A stretch of 34,457 nt of DNA from Polyangiaceae bacterium (GCA_029266615.1 JAQSWN010000179.1:1-34457); one strand, 5' to 3'; positions 8,585-16,562 are shown, counted from the first letter of the stretch. Translations and numbers: made by a program. The notes: a model not told the origin generated them from the letters alone.

Positions 8585-9133
8585 ATGGCCCTCACCGCCA
8601 CCGTTCATCGGCTGAACATCACACTCTCGGACGTGGATCGCAGCGTTTACGAATCGCTGGAGCTGCGCGTCGCGCGGCACCCGTCCGAGAGCGCCCGCTA
8701 CTTCTGGCAACGCACGCTGGCGTACTGCCTTTGCTATGAAGAGGGCATCGCCTTCAGTAAGGGCGGCCTCTCGGACAGCGAGGAGCCGCCCGTCTCCATT
8801 CACGATCCGACCGGCGTGCGGCTCGCATGGATCGACGTCGGCGCGCCTTCGGCAGATAGGCTGCACCGGGCGTCGAAGTCCACGCGCCGGGTCGCACTGT
8901 TCAGCGCCACCGAGCTCTCGCTCCTTCAGCGCGAAGCGGCGTCGCGCAAAATCCACGACGTCGAGAACATCGAGGTGTGGTTGCTGGATGCCAGCTTTCT
9001 GGACGCGCTCGAGAAAAAGCTGGAAAAGACGCTCGCGCTCGAGCTGGTGCGAAATAGCGGCACGCTTTACGTCACGCTACCCGGCGGCAACGTGGTGGAG
9101 AGCGCCATCACAGAGACGCGCTTCTCCGCCTAG
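8585..9133 (+). CDS. yaeQ: YaeQ family protein
   Basis: This is a 182-residue protein matching YaeQ along its length, including LSDVDRSVYESLELRVARHP, LAYCLCYEEGIAFSKGGLSD, WIDVGAPSADRLHRASK and the C-terminal LEKTLALELVRNSGTLYV. YaeQ has a PD-(D/E)xK nuclease-like fold but its activity is unsettled. An early suppressor link to RfaH in E. coli was later questioned. The gene follows the Ig-like lipoprotein by 11 bases and converges with the esterase gene. Confidence 0.93.
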   Translation: MALTATVHRLNITLSDVDRSVYESLELRVARHPSESARYFWQRTLAYCLCYEEGIAFSKGGLSDSEEPPVSIHDPTGVRLAWIDVGAPSADRLHRASKSTRRVALFSATELSLLQREAASRKIHDVENIEVWLLDASFLDALEKKLEKTLALELVRNSGTLYVTLPGGNVVESAITETRFSA

Positions 9134-9185
9134 CTCGTCCAAGTCGCGCGACTAGTTACTCATACGACAATCGCGCAGTCAGCGG

Positions 9186-9195
9186 CCCCCCCCCC
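9186..9195. repeat. C10 homopolymer between convergent genes
   Basis: Ten consecutive C lie in the 70-base space between the yaeQ stop and the esterase stop. It is outside both reading frames. Confidence 0.9.
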
Positions 9196-9203
9196 ACCAG
9201 CGT

Positions 9204-10514
9204 TCAGCCCTTGTACGCGTAGCCGCGCCAAGCCCATGAGAGCGCTTTGGCAATGGTTGCGTCTTGAACTTTGCCATCGCAGTGGCCGGCGCCTTTTCCG
9301 AAGACGTACTTGTAGTGGTACTTCTTGGCGGCGAGGTCTTCCGCCGTTCGCTCGTTGGCCATGACCCAGTTGTGGTGGGAGGCTTCGTCGTTCATCGCGC
9401 CGTTGTCGTTCTCGTTCACGTTGAGGAAGATGCGGAGCGGCTTGTTGTCTGCGTTCTTGATGAGCTCCGCGTCGGAGTGGTACCCCCAAGCGCCGTAGCG
9501 CAGGTTCATCATCATGGCTTCGGGCTGGGCGTGGTTCTGTTGGTCCACGAACGTGCCGGAGTACGTGATGATACGGCTCCAAAGATGGGTGGCGAACCAG
9601 CCCATGCTGAGCGCGGCCGCACCGCCGGAGCTGCAGCCGAAGGCGCCGCGACCTTGCGGGTCTTTCGTGAACTTCAGGCCCGGGTACGCGGCCTTGACCG
9701 CGGCGTCCGCGACGACAGCGGGCAGCACCTCGGTGTCGATGAAGCGCGAGTAGCGGTCCGACATGGTGTCGTATTCGAGGCCGCGCTCGGAGCCTTGGGC
9801 GTCCGATCCGCCGTTCTGCACCGCGACCGCGACGAAAGGCGGCAGCTTCTTCAACGGATCGGTGGAGATGGTGAGGTTGTCGAGCGCGTAGGAGATCTTG
9901 TCGATCGGTCCCGGACCGTCTTGTATGACCAGGACGGGAGCGTCCGTGCCGTCCTCGTACAGAGCGGGCACATAGACGGTGATGCTGCGTGTCTCGTTGA
10001 CGGGTTTGTTGAGCGTCGAGTCTTTACCGTCGAAGATCTTGCTGTCGGCGATCTTCATGGAGAACGTAAACTTCTTACCTCGGGGCTTCTTCTGATCGCT
10101 GAGGTCCGGATCCTTCGTGCCGTTGTAATCGGGGCCAATCTCGGAGTCTCCGTCACCCTCCGCGCTGACGTCGGGAACCATGCCGCCCGCCCCACTCGCG
10201 CCCGCAGAACCGCCCGACGCCCCGCCCGCGTTGCCGCCGCCTCCGCCCGCTCCTGCGGCCGCTCCGCCCATGCTGCTGCCCGCGTTGCCCGAGGCGCCGC
10301 TGTCGGACATTCCGCTACCTGCGCTTGCCGCGGAGCCGCTGCCTCCACCGGAAGAGGTGCCCGCCACCGAGCCGCCGGTACCCCCTACGGTGGTGCTGCC
10401 GGCCGTGCCGGGCCCAGGCGAATCCTCCGAGCTGCAAGCGGCGAGCACACCAATGCAACCGCTTAGCGCCACGAGCGAGGCGGAATGAGCAAAAGTTCGA
10501 AGCGAGCTGACCAT
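9204..10514 (-). CDS. esterase-like alpha/beta hydrolase lipoprotein
   Basis: This 436-residue lipoprotein starts at 10514. The signal peptide ends at VLAAC (Cys27), followed by a long Gly/Ser/Ala linker to about residue 125. The second half is an esterase D/Fes-type alpha/beta hydrolase: strand and turn VLVIQDGPGP, then the nucleophile elbow GCSSGGAAALSMGWF, and a late His in GKGAGHCDGK as the likely catalytic base. Family members hydrolyse esters such as siderophore, feruloyl or acyl-glucose esters; the substrate here cannot be told. The protein is expected at the cell surface or in the periplasm. It converges with yaeQ and diverges from the Mpo1-like gene. Confidence 0.85.
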   Translation of the reverse strand: MVSSLRTFAHSASLVALSGCIGVLAACSSEDSPGPGTAGSTTVGGTGGSVAGTSSGGGSGSAASAGSGMSDSGASGNAGSSMGGAAAGAGGGGGNAGGASGGSAGASGAGGMVPDVSAEGDGDSEIGPDYNGTKDPDLSDQKKPRGKKFTFSMKIADSKIFDGKDSTLNKPVNETRSITVYVPALYEDGTDAPVLVIQDGPGPIDKISYALDNLTISTDPLKKLPPFVAVAVQNGGSDAQGSERGLEYDTMSDRYSRFIDTEVLPAVVADAAVKAAYPGLKFTKDPQGRGAFGCSSGGAAALSMGWFATHLWSRIITYSGTFVDQQNHAQPEAMMMNLRYGAWGYHSDAELIKNADNKPLRIFLNVNENDNGAMNDEASHHNWVMANERTAEDLAAKKYHYKYVFGKGAGHCDGKVQDATIAKALSWAWRGYAYKG

Positions 10515-10609
10515 GGTTAGTAAGTGTTCGGAAGCGACTGAGTTGGTCGTGCAAGAGATGATAAAAAAGGCCAACCGATCACGACGCCGCGCGTAGTAAT
10601 GTAACTTTC

Positions 10610-11095
10610 ATGCCTAAGCGGTCTTCCACGGCGACGCTCGGGGTCGCGCTCACGGTGGCGGGGATGGGCGCGCTGTGCGCCGGCTTCAAGAAGAGCGCGC
10701 TCACCCTGTTCGGTAGCGGCGTCCGACTGCTGGAGAAAGACTGGCGCGCGAGGCACCCCGAGTTCGCAGGGGACGGGGCGGAGCGCTGGCAGCGTTCGCT
10801 CTCATTTTATCGAGACACCCACCAGAACGGCACGAATCGCACCCTGCACCTCATTGGCATTCCGTTGATCGTCGGCGGCGCCGCGGGGCTATTCGCGTCC
10901 AAGCCGTTGAGTCCAGTCACGGGAGCGCTGTGGGCAGGCTCGCTCGGTGCGTTCGCGACCGGTTGGGCGCTGAACATCCTCGGTCATGCCGCCTTCGAGA
11001 AGCGCGCCCCTGCCTTCAGCGACGACGGGCTGTCGTTCATCGCGGGGCCGGTTTGGGACCTCCAAGAGCTGCTCAAATCCCGACAGGCCGGCTGA
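10610..11095 (+). CDS. Mpo1-like (DUF962) membrane protein
   Basis: This is a 161-residue membrane protein. The DUF962/Mpo1 signature is visible in FYRDTHQNGTNRTLHLIG (His71, His80) and WALNILGHAAFEKRAPAF (His126), with hydrophobic helices at about 80-95 and 103-125. In yeast, Mpo1 is an Fe(II)-dependent dioxygenase acting in alpha-oxidation of 2-hydroxy fatty acids. The conserved His are candidate iron ligands; whether the bacterial protein does the same is inferred. The N-terminal 55 residues, including a hydrophobic stretch, are an addition to the core. The gene is followed by the leader of the Cys-array gene. Confidence 0.83.
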   Translation: MPKRSSTATLGVALTVAGMGALCAGFKKSALTLFGSGVRLLEKDWRARHPEFAGDGAERWQRSLSFYRDTHQNGTNRTLHLIGIPLIVGGAAGLFASKPLSPVTGALWAGSLGAFATGWALNILGHAAFEKRAPAFSDDGLSFIAGPVWDLQELLKSRQAG

Positions 11096-11107
11096 TTCAC
11101 CGCGCGA

Positions 11108-11131
11108 TTGCCGCATTTTGCCGCATTTTGC
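11108..11131 (+). repeat. direct repeat in leader of Cys-array gene
   Basis: CCGCATTTTG occurs twice in a row (11111-11130), just after the Mpo1-like gene. Each unit contains a TTGCCG-like -35 element, but no good -10 sequence is seen. It could be an operator or promoter element for the downstream gene. Confidence 0.5.
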
Positions 11132-11138
11132 GAGGTAG

Positions 11139-11209
11139 CTTCCCATCTTCTGGGAAGGGAATTAGCTTCCGCGCCTGGGTTCGGGCAAACAGCCCGGCTT
11201 CCTAAGGGA
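11139..11209 (+). promoter_or_regulatory. two hairpins plus ribosome site ahead of Cys-array gene
   Basis: Hairpin 1 pairs CTTCCCA (11139-11145) with TGGGAAG (11151-11157). Hairpin 2 pairs CGGGC (11182-11186) with GCCCG (11192-11196). Seven bases later comes the ribosome site AAGGGAG (11203-11209), before the ATG at 11220. Neither hairpin has a T run, so RNA stability or translational control is more likely than termination. Confidence 0.4.
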
Positions 11210-11219
11210 GAATAATAGA

Positions 11220-12509
11220 ATGTTAGCCAAACGAGGCCGAAGCGTTTCGTCCAAGCTCATGGCCGTGATGATCGTCGCGAGCGTCCCGCTGTTGAACAAC
11301 TGCGGGAAGATGCCAGGCGGAGTTCCCGGCGCGTCTAACCTGCCGAATGTTCCGGGCAGCTGCCCCGCGAACATCGCCGACGCATCGGCCATCATGGGTG
11401 CGAACTTCGGCCTCGAGGGAGAGCTCGAAGGCAAGGTCAAGGCGGCCCTGGCCGCGAGCGCGAACCTCCAGGCAATTTCGGCCGAGGTCGAGGGCGAGGT
11501 CGTCACGGCCTGCTCCAACCTGGCGAAGGACCTCGGCGCGAAGGACGACGACCTGAAGCCGAAGGAAGACGGCCCGGGCAAGAAGGCGGAGGCCGCTTGC
11601 AACGTTGCCAGCAAGCTCGTCGGTGAGTTCAAGGCCAAGGCCAAGGGCCAGGTCGTCGTGGACGTGAAGCCGCCGAAGTGTGAGGCCTCCATGGAGGCGA
11701 GCGTGGACTGCGCCGCCAAGTGCGACGCGAAGGTGAAGCCGGGCGAGGTCAAAGCCACCTGCGAAGGCGGCGAGATCAGCGGCCAGTGCGACGCGAAGTG
11801 TGAAGGCAAGTGCACGGTGGACGCTTCTGCAAACTGCGAAGGCAGCTGCAGCGGCGAGTGCAAGGGCGAGTGCAGCGCGGAAATCTCCGGCAAGTGTGAC
11901 GGAAACTGCGAAGGCAAGTGCGACGGTAAGGACAGCAAGGGCAAGTGCGCTGGCACCTGCGACGGCAAGTGCAAAGGCAAAGCCGACGCGCAGTGCAACG
12001 GCACCTGCAAGGGCTCGTGCTCGGCGAGCTGCGAGATGCAGGCCAAGGGCGAGTGCAAGGGCACCTGCTCGGGCAAGTGCAGCGTGGAGATGAAGGCGCC
12101 GAAGTGCAGCGGCACCGTCAAGCCGCCGGAAGTCAGCGCCGAGTGCAAGGCGAACTGCGACGCCGAGGTGAACGGCAAGGCCGAGTGCAAGCCGGCCACC
12201 GTGTTCGTGAAGGTCAACGGAGCGGCGGACGCCGAGGCGGCGATGAAGCTCAAGGCGGCCCTCACCAAGAACCTGCCGGGCCTGCTCAAGGTTTCGGTCG
12301 GCATGAAGAGCAAGCTCGAGGGCGCGGTCGACAGCGTGAAGGTCGCGGTCGAGGGCGCCCAGGCGGCGGTCACGAGCGGCGGCGATGCCGCGCTCAAGGT
12401 CGGCAGCTGCTTCGCGGCATCGCTGGAGGCTTCGGCCCGGGCGTCCGTCTCCATCAACGTGTCGGTCAAGGCGTCCGCTTCGGCGAGCGGCTCGGCCAGC
12501 GCGGGCTGA
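11220..12509 (+). CDS. cysteine-array (CxGxC repeat) putative lipoprotein
   Basis: This is a 429-residue exported protein of no family I recognise. The start is supported by AAGGGAG ten bases upstream. The signal segment ends LLNNC (Cys28); Asn at -1 makes it a poor lipobox, so it may be simply secreted. Residues about 159-325 hold 28 Cys, many spaced exactly four apart with Gly between: CEGSCSGECKGEC, CDGNCEGKC, CAGTCDGKC, CKGTCSGKC. The pattern is C-x-G-x-C, not the CxxCH of cytochromes. The flanks are Ala/Lys/Val-rich and helix-like, and the C-terminus is SASASGSASAG. Metal binding, a disulfide-rich rod or a surface fibre are all possible. A strong terminator follows, so it is probably a single-gene transcript. 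Confidence 0.85.
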   Translation: MLAKRGRSVSSKLMAVMIVASVPLLNNCGKMPGGVPGASNLPNVPGSCPANIADASAIMGANFGLEGELEGKVKAALAASANLQAISAEVEGEVVTACSNLAKDLGAKDDDLKPKEDGPGKKAEAACNVASKLVGEFKAKAKGQVVVDVKPPKCEASMEASVDCAAKCDAKVKPGEVKATCEGGEISGQCDAKCEGKCTVDASANCEGSCSGECKGECSAEISGKCDGNCEGKCDGKDSKGKCAGTCDGKCKGKADAQCNGTCKGSCSASCEMQAKGECKGTCSGKCSVEMKAPKCSGTVKPPEVSAECKANCDAEVNGKAECKPATVFVKVNGAADAEAAMKLKAALTKNLPGLLKVSVGMKSKLEGAVDSVKVAVEGAQAAVTSGGDAALKVGSCFAASLEASARASVSINVSVKASASASGSASAG

Positions 12510-12543
12510 GCGAGTAGCCAAGTAGGCGGAATTACCGCCGAAG

Positions 12544-12588
12544 CGCGCGGGCGCGGTCTTCGAAAGAGGGTCGCGCCCGTCGCTTTTT
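12544..12588 (+). terminator. rho-independent terminator of Cys-array gene
   Basis: GGGCGCG (12549-12555) pairs with CGCGCCC (12572-12578), and five T follow at 12584-12588. It lies 40 bases after the stop codon. Confidence 0.75.
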
Positions 12589-12669
12589 GTGATCGATTCG
12601 GGGCCGGGCGCGATTACGCCTCGCGCGCCTGAAGTGCGCGCTCACCTAGCGGGTCACTAGGAGACGCTC

Positions 12670-13388
12670 ATGAATCGTACGTCTTTCGCGGCATTCGCAC
12701 TGCTTACGTCTTTTGTCACGCTCGGCTCGTTGGCTCCGGCTGCAGCAGCGATGACCCGCCGCCGACCGGAACCGCTGGTACCGGCACGACTCCGACCGCG
12801 GGCACCGGCACGACTCCGACCGCAGGCACCAGCTCGACGCCGACCGCGGGCATGTCCGCCGGAGGAAGTGGAACTGCGGGCGCGTCCACTACGGCTGGTA
12901 CCGGAGGAGCTGCGGGAGGAACCGGAGGAGCTGCTGGCGGCACCGCGGGCGCGGCAACCGCCGGTGGCGGGGCCGGAGGCGCAACAGGCGGTACGGCGAC
13001 GGGCGGTGGTGGCGCCGGCGGCACCGGTAACGGAATGTGTCCGGCCAAGATCGACGGCAGCACCGCGTGCACGGCGGTGGTGAGCTGTCCGGGAAGCGTA
13101 TGCGGCATGCACAAGCTCGGCTCGAGGACGTGCAGCTGCCCCGCGGCTTCGGGCGTGTTCGATTGTGGCACGTGTGTCTACGCAGGTAGCGAACCCATCG
13201 TCGTGAAGCCCGCAGCCGCGCTCTCGCCGTGCGCCATGGCCGACTCGGCGATGGAAGACATCACGGCGTGCACGAAGGGTGATCGCTGCAAGTCGCTCGA
13301 TACGACGAAAGATCGCTTCTGCGCGTGCTGGGACGCCCCCGGCGGTACCGCGTGGGACTGCGACTCGACGCCGAGCGCCTGGAAGTGA
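12670..13388 (+). pseudogene. Cys-rich lipoprotein gene with a frameshift at the lipobox
   Basis: A good ribosome site (AGGAGA, 12658-12663) precedes ATG 12670, which opens a signal peptide (SFAAFALLTSFVTLGSLA). The rest of a lipoprotein continues in a different frame: GCSSDDPPPTGTAGTG from 12738, a Gly/Ala/Thr-rich linker, then a Cys-rich C-terminal domain (CPAKIDGSTACTAVVSC through FCACWDAPGG) ending at 13388. Adding one base near 12735 would join them as a normal lipobox (L-A-x-G-C). Either the gene is mutated or the sequence has a one-base error. Function is unknown. The last 120 residues have about 13 Cys and no catalytic motif. Confidence 0.68.
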
Positions 13389-13421
13389 GTTGACGCGCGC
13401 GGCGACGATGGCGTTCGAGCC

Positions 13422-13447
13422 GGGGGACGAAAACGCCTTCGTCCCCC
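13422..13447 (+). terminator. strong hairpin after the frameshifted lipoprotein gene
   Basis: GGGGGACGAA (13422-13431) pairs perfectly with TTCGTCCCCC (13438-13447) around a six-base loop. It sits between the lipoprotein stop and the next gene. The downstream T tract is weak, so termination is likely but not certain. Confidence 0.55.
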
Positions 13448-13481
13448 CAAGCATTTCCTTCGCTGCGTGTCACACTCCGGC

Positions 13482-14156
13482 ATGCGACGGTGGTTGACCG
13501 CCTTCGCCGCGGTGTGGCTCACGGTAGCGAGCGCAGACGCGAGCGAAGCACCGGCGAGCGAACGAATCTTGGAGCGACTTGGCCGCATCGCCGACAATTT
13601 GCGGGAGTCCAAGTACAACCACGCGACGATCGTGGACGAAAAGAGCGGCCGGTACGAGTTCGATTGCTCGGGGCTCGTGACGTGGGTACTGCGGCGTGCC
13701 GCGCCGGGTGCTCACGCGGCGCTCATCGCGCGCTCCGCGCGGCCAGTTGCGCGCGATTATTACTGGGTCCTGGAGCGCGCGCCGATTGGCGAACGAACGC
13801 CACGCGGCGTGCGCAAGGTGGCGCGCGTCGCGGACGCGCAACCCGGTGACATCGTCGCTTGGCTCAAGCCGGCCCAGGTTCAGTCGGCCAACACCGGGCA
13901 TGTCGCGTTCTTGCTGGAGCAACCGCGCCCCATCGCGGACCTACCGGGCGGCTTCCTGGTGCGCATCGCGGACGCCTCTTCGTACCAGCACGACGCGGAC
14001 GATCGCTATCAATCCGGGCGAACCGGCTTCGGCACCGGCACCATCTTGCTTTTGGCCGATGAAACCACGGGCGCGCCGCGCGCCTACGGCTGGTATGGCC
14101 TGCGTTCCCGCTACGTCATGGAAACGCCCATCGCGCTCGGCCGCGTCACCCGCTAA
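13482..14156 (+). CDS. NlpC/P60-like secreted peptidase or amidase
   Basis: This is a 224-residue protein with a signal peptide (RRWLTAFAAVWLTVASADA). The NlpC/P60 or CHAP-type fold is indicated by the nucleophile motif YEFDCSGLVTW (Cys62), PGDIVAW at 121-127 and NTGHVAFLL (His140). Such enzymes cut peptidoglycan stem peptides or related amide bonds in the periplasm. A GTG five codons upstream is an alternative start. The gene ends 10 bases before the DNA ligase start, so some read-through into ligC is likely although the roles differ. Confidence 0.8.
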   Translation: MRRWLTAFAAVWLTVASADASEAPASERILERLGRIADNLRESKYNHATIVDEKSGRYEFDCSGLVTWVLRRAAPGAHAALIARSARPVARDYYWVLERAPIGERTPRGVRKVARVADAQPGDIVAWLKPAQVQSANTGHVAFLLEQPRPIADLPGGFLVRIADASSYQHDADDRYQSGRTGFGTGTILLLADETTGAPRAYGWYGLRSRYVMETPIALGRVTR

Positions 14157-14166
14157 GTTCCGGGGG

Positions 14167-15249
14167 GTGAAGCTTCCGGTTCAGCCCCCCGTGTTGCCGA
14201 TGCTCGCCAAGCGCGTAGCGGCGCTGCCCGCGGAAGGTGACTACGTCTTCGAGCCCAAGTGGGACGGCTTTCGCACGCTCGTGTTCCGGGACGGCTCGGA
14301 GGTGTTGCTACAAAGCCGAGATGGCAAGCCGATGGGCCGTTACTTCCCGGAGCTGCTAGCCCCCCTCACCGACCAGCTTCCGGAGCGCTGCGTGTTAGAC
14401 GGCGAGATCGTGATCGAGACCGGCGGCGTGCTGGACTTCGACGCGCTCCAGCAGCGTCTTCACCCCGCCGCGTCGCGGGTGCGCATGTTGGCGGAGAAGA
14501 CTCCCGCGTCCATCGTCTTTTTCGATCTGTTGGTCGAGAACGAGCAAGACCTCACGACGACTCGCTTCGAGGAGCGCCGCGCGCGGCTTTCGCGGCTCCT
14601 GGAAGGCGCGGAGCCGCCGCTGTTCATCACGCCCGCCACCCGCGACCGCGCAGTAGCGGCGGATTGGTTTTCGCGCTTCGAAGGAGCCGGATTCGACGGT
14701 GTGATGGCCAAGCCCCCCGGCGGGGCCTACGAGCCGAACAAGCGCAGCATGCTCAAGGTGAAGCACGAGCGCGACTGCGACTGCGTCGTGGCGGGCTTTC
14801 GCTGGCACAAAAAGGGTGACCGCGACGCGGTAGGCTCGCTGTTGCTCGGCTTGTACGACGACGCCGGCAAGCTGCACCACGTCGGCGTGTGCGCCAGCTT
14901 CACGGACGTCAAGCGCAAGGAGCTCGTGCAGTTCCTAGAACCCTATCGCAAAGACGCGCTCGCGGAGCACCCGTGGAAGCAGTGGGCCGAGGCGGGCGTC
15001 ACTGCGGACGGAACCGAGCAGCGCGTGCCCGGAGGACAAAGTCGCTGGAGCCAAGGCAAGGACTTGTCTTGGGAGCCCCTGCGCGTGGAGCTCGTCGTCG
15101 AAGTCGCGTACGACCACATGCAAGGCGAACGCTTCCGTCACACCGCGCAGTTTCGTCGCTTCCGCACCGACAAGCCCGCGCGTGACTGCACCTACGAGCA
15201 GCTCGAAGTCGTGCCCGCGCAAGAGATCGCCGCCATTTTCGCGCGCTAG
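14167..15249 (+). CDS. ligC: ATP-dependent DNA ligase, LigC type
   Basis: This is a 360-residue ligase. The adenylation motif is EPKWDGFR with Lys31 as nucleophile. Other nucleotidyltransferase motifs follow in order: LDGEIVI, IVFFDLLVE, FDGVMAKPPG and MLKVKHER, then an OB-fold domain ending with DLSWEPLRVELVVEVAYDHM and RFRHTAQFRRFR. Length and wording closely match actinobacterial LigC, a stand-alone ligase linked to base-excision or end-joining repair together with a Prim-Pol partner. The GTG start at 14167 is chosen for fit with the LigC N-terminus (LPVQPPVLPMLAKR). It converges with the polymerase gene and shares the stop CTAG. Confidence 0.92.
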   Translation: MKLPVQPPVLPMLAKRVAALPAEGDYVFEPKWDGFRTLVFRDGSEVLLQSRDGKPMGRYFPELLAPLTDQLPERCVLDGEIVIETGGVLDFDALQQRLHPAASRVRMLAEKTPASIVFFDLLVENEQDLTTTRFEERRARLSRLLEGAEPPLFITPATRDRAVAADWFSRFEGAGFDGVMAKPPGGAYEPNKRSMLKVKHERDCDCVVAGFRWHKKGDRDAVGSLLLGLYDDAGKLHHVGVCASFTDVKRKELVQFLEPYRKDALAEHPWKQWAEAGVTADGTEQRVPGGQSRWSQGKDLSWEPLRVELVVEVAYDHMQGERFRHTAQFRRFRTDKPARDCTYEQLEVVPAQEIAAIFAR

Positions 15250-16562
15250 GGCTTCTTTCGCGGTTTCTTGGCGACGGCCTCGCGCCACTCGCGCGTCGGG
15301 TCGTCGTCGGGATCCGGAGCTTCTTGGCTCGGTCGCTCCGGCTCCGGCACGTGTCGCAGGTTCACGCGCACGCGCGTCCACGTCGACGAGCGCCCGCGCA
15401 TGGTGTCGATGAGCACGTCGTCGACCGCGAGTTTCTCGGCGACGGTCGGGTACTTCCCCTTCCAGCGAGAAAGGCCAGCAAGCGCCGCTTCCTTGTCCGG
15501 CGAGTTGGCAATCACGAGTAGCGGCATCTTCTCGCGCTTCGGCTTCGCGGCGGCGGGCTTCTTGGCGCGCGAAGGAGCGACTCGTTTCCCCTCCCCTGCG
15601 CCTTTTTGGAAATGCGGCGGCCACGGCGCGTCCCCCAGACCCGCCGCTTCGTCCCGAGCGGCGAGCTCGAGCAAGCCTTCGAGCGAGCCGGGATGCTGAT
15701 CCATCCCCGCGTGCGGATCGCCTTTTTCGGCGAAGCGCTTGGGCAGGGTGAAGACGGTAAAGTCCGCGGGATCACAGGCTGGCACTTCGTGCCACTCGAG
15801 GGGCGCGGAGACGCGTGCGTCGGGAAGAGGCCGCACCGAGTACGCCGAGCAAGTCGTCCGGTCTTTGGCGTTCTGGTTGTAGTCGAGGAACACGCCGTGA
15901 CGCTCCTCCTTCCACCACTTGGAAGTCGCGAGCTTCGGCAGGCGCCGCTCGATCTCGCGCGACAGCGCGAGGGCGGCCCGCCTCACTTCGGAGAATCCCC
16001 AATGCGGCAGAATGCGCACGTTGACGTGAATGCCACGCGAGCCGCTCGTTTTCGCGAAGCCGCGCAGGCCATGCTCTTCCAGCAGAGCCTTCACTTCGAG
16101 CGCCACGACTCGCACGTCCTCCCAGCCCACGCCGGGCCCCGGATCCAAATCCACGCGGAGCTCGTTTGGGTGCTCCAAATCTGCGCTGCGCACGGGGTGC
16201 GGGTGAAGCTCCACGCAGCCCAGATTCACGACCCACGCGAGTCCCGCGGCGTCGTCCACGACTACCTCTTCCGCGGTGCGCCCGGAAGGGAACGAAAGCG
16301 TGACCGTGCGAACGAACTCCGGATGCGGATTAGGCGCGCGTTTTTGAAAGAACGGCGCCGCTTCCGCCCCGTTCACGAAGCGCTTGAGCACGATGGGCCG
16401 ATCCCGAATGCCGGCGAGCGCCCCTTCCGCCACGCTCAGGTAATACCGAACGATGTCCAGCTTGGAGAGCTTGAGCTGCTTCCAAAAGTACGGCTTGCCC
16501 GGGTGGGTGACGCGCACCTCGCGCCCGGCGACCGTGAGAACCTCGGCTTCCTCGTCGCTCAC
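15246..16562 (-). CDS. LigD-type polymerase/primase (Prim-Pol) with C-terminal extension
   Basis: This is a 438-residue protein. Residues 1-310 are the archaeo-eukaryotic primase-type polymerase domain of LigD. The metal-binding pair is Asp138 and Asp140 (LRVDLDPGPG), the nucleotide site is KTSGSRGIHV (171-180), and the third acid is Asp227 in FLDYNQNAKDRTT. It extends or fills DNA ends, preferring ribonucleotides in studied relatives, and hands products to a ligase. It most resembles the stand-alone PolD/Prim-PolC proteins of mycobacteria. Residues about 330-438 add a Lys/Ala-rich linker and a further segment (LLVIANSPDKEAALAGL onward, ending Lys-rich) not found in the minimal domain. No phosphoesterase or ligase domain is fused. 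Confidence 0.92.
   Translation of the reverse strand: MSDEEAEVLTVAGREVRVTHPGKPYFWKQLKLSKLDIVRYYLSVAEGALAGIRDRPIVLKRFVNGAEAAPFFQKRAPNPHPEFVRTVTLSFPSGRTAEEVVVDDAAGLAWVVNLGCVELHPHPVRSADLEHPNELRVDLDPGPGVGWEDVRVVALEVKALLEEHGLRGFAKTSGSRGIHVNVRILPHWGFSEVRRAALALSREIERRLPKLATSKWWKEERHGVFLDYNQNAKDRTTCSAYSVRPLPDARVSAPLEWHEVPACDPADFTVFTLPKRFAEKGDPHAGMDQHPGSLEGLLELAARDEAAGLGDAPWPPHFQKGAGEGKRVAPSRAKKPAAAKPKREKMPLLVIANSPDKEAALAGLSRWKGKYPTVAEKLAVDDVLIDTMRGRSSTWTRVRVNLRHVPEPERPSQEAPDPDDDPTREWREAVAKKPRKKP

Noticed and set aside
9264..10466. 400-codon plus-strand frame opposite the esterase gene
   Set aside because: It is rich in Arg, Val and Ala with no domain. The minus strand carries an intact hydrolase.
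11801..12100. Cys array as a multiheme cytochrome
   Set aside because: The spacing is C-x3-C with Gly, and no CxxCH haem motif is present.
11162..12521. Two long minus-strand open frames (432 and 435 codons) opposite the Cys-array gene
   Set aside because: They are low-complexity mirror readings of a GC-rich repeat, without ribosome sites. The plus frame has the ribosome site, signal peptide and terminator.
12852..13030. GC-rich GGN-type repeats as a CRISPR or regulatory array
   Set aside because: They are codon-level repeats of a Gly/Ala/Thr linker in a lipoprotein gene, with no spacers.
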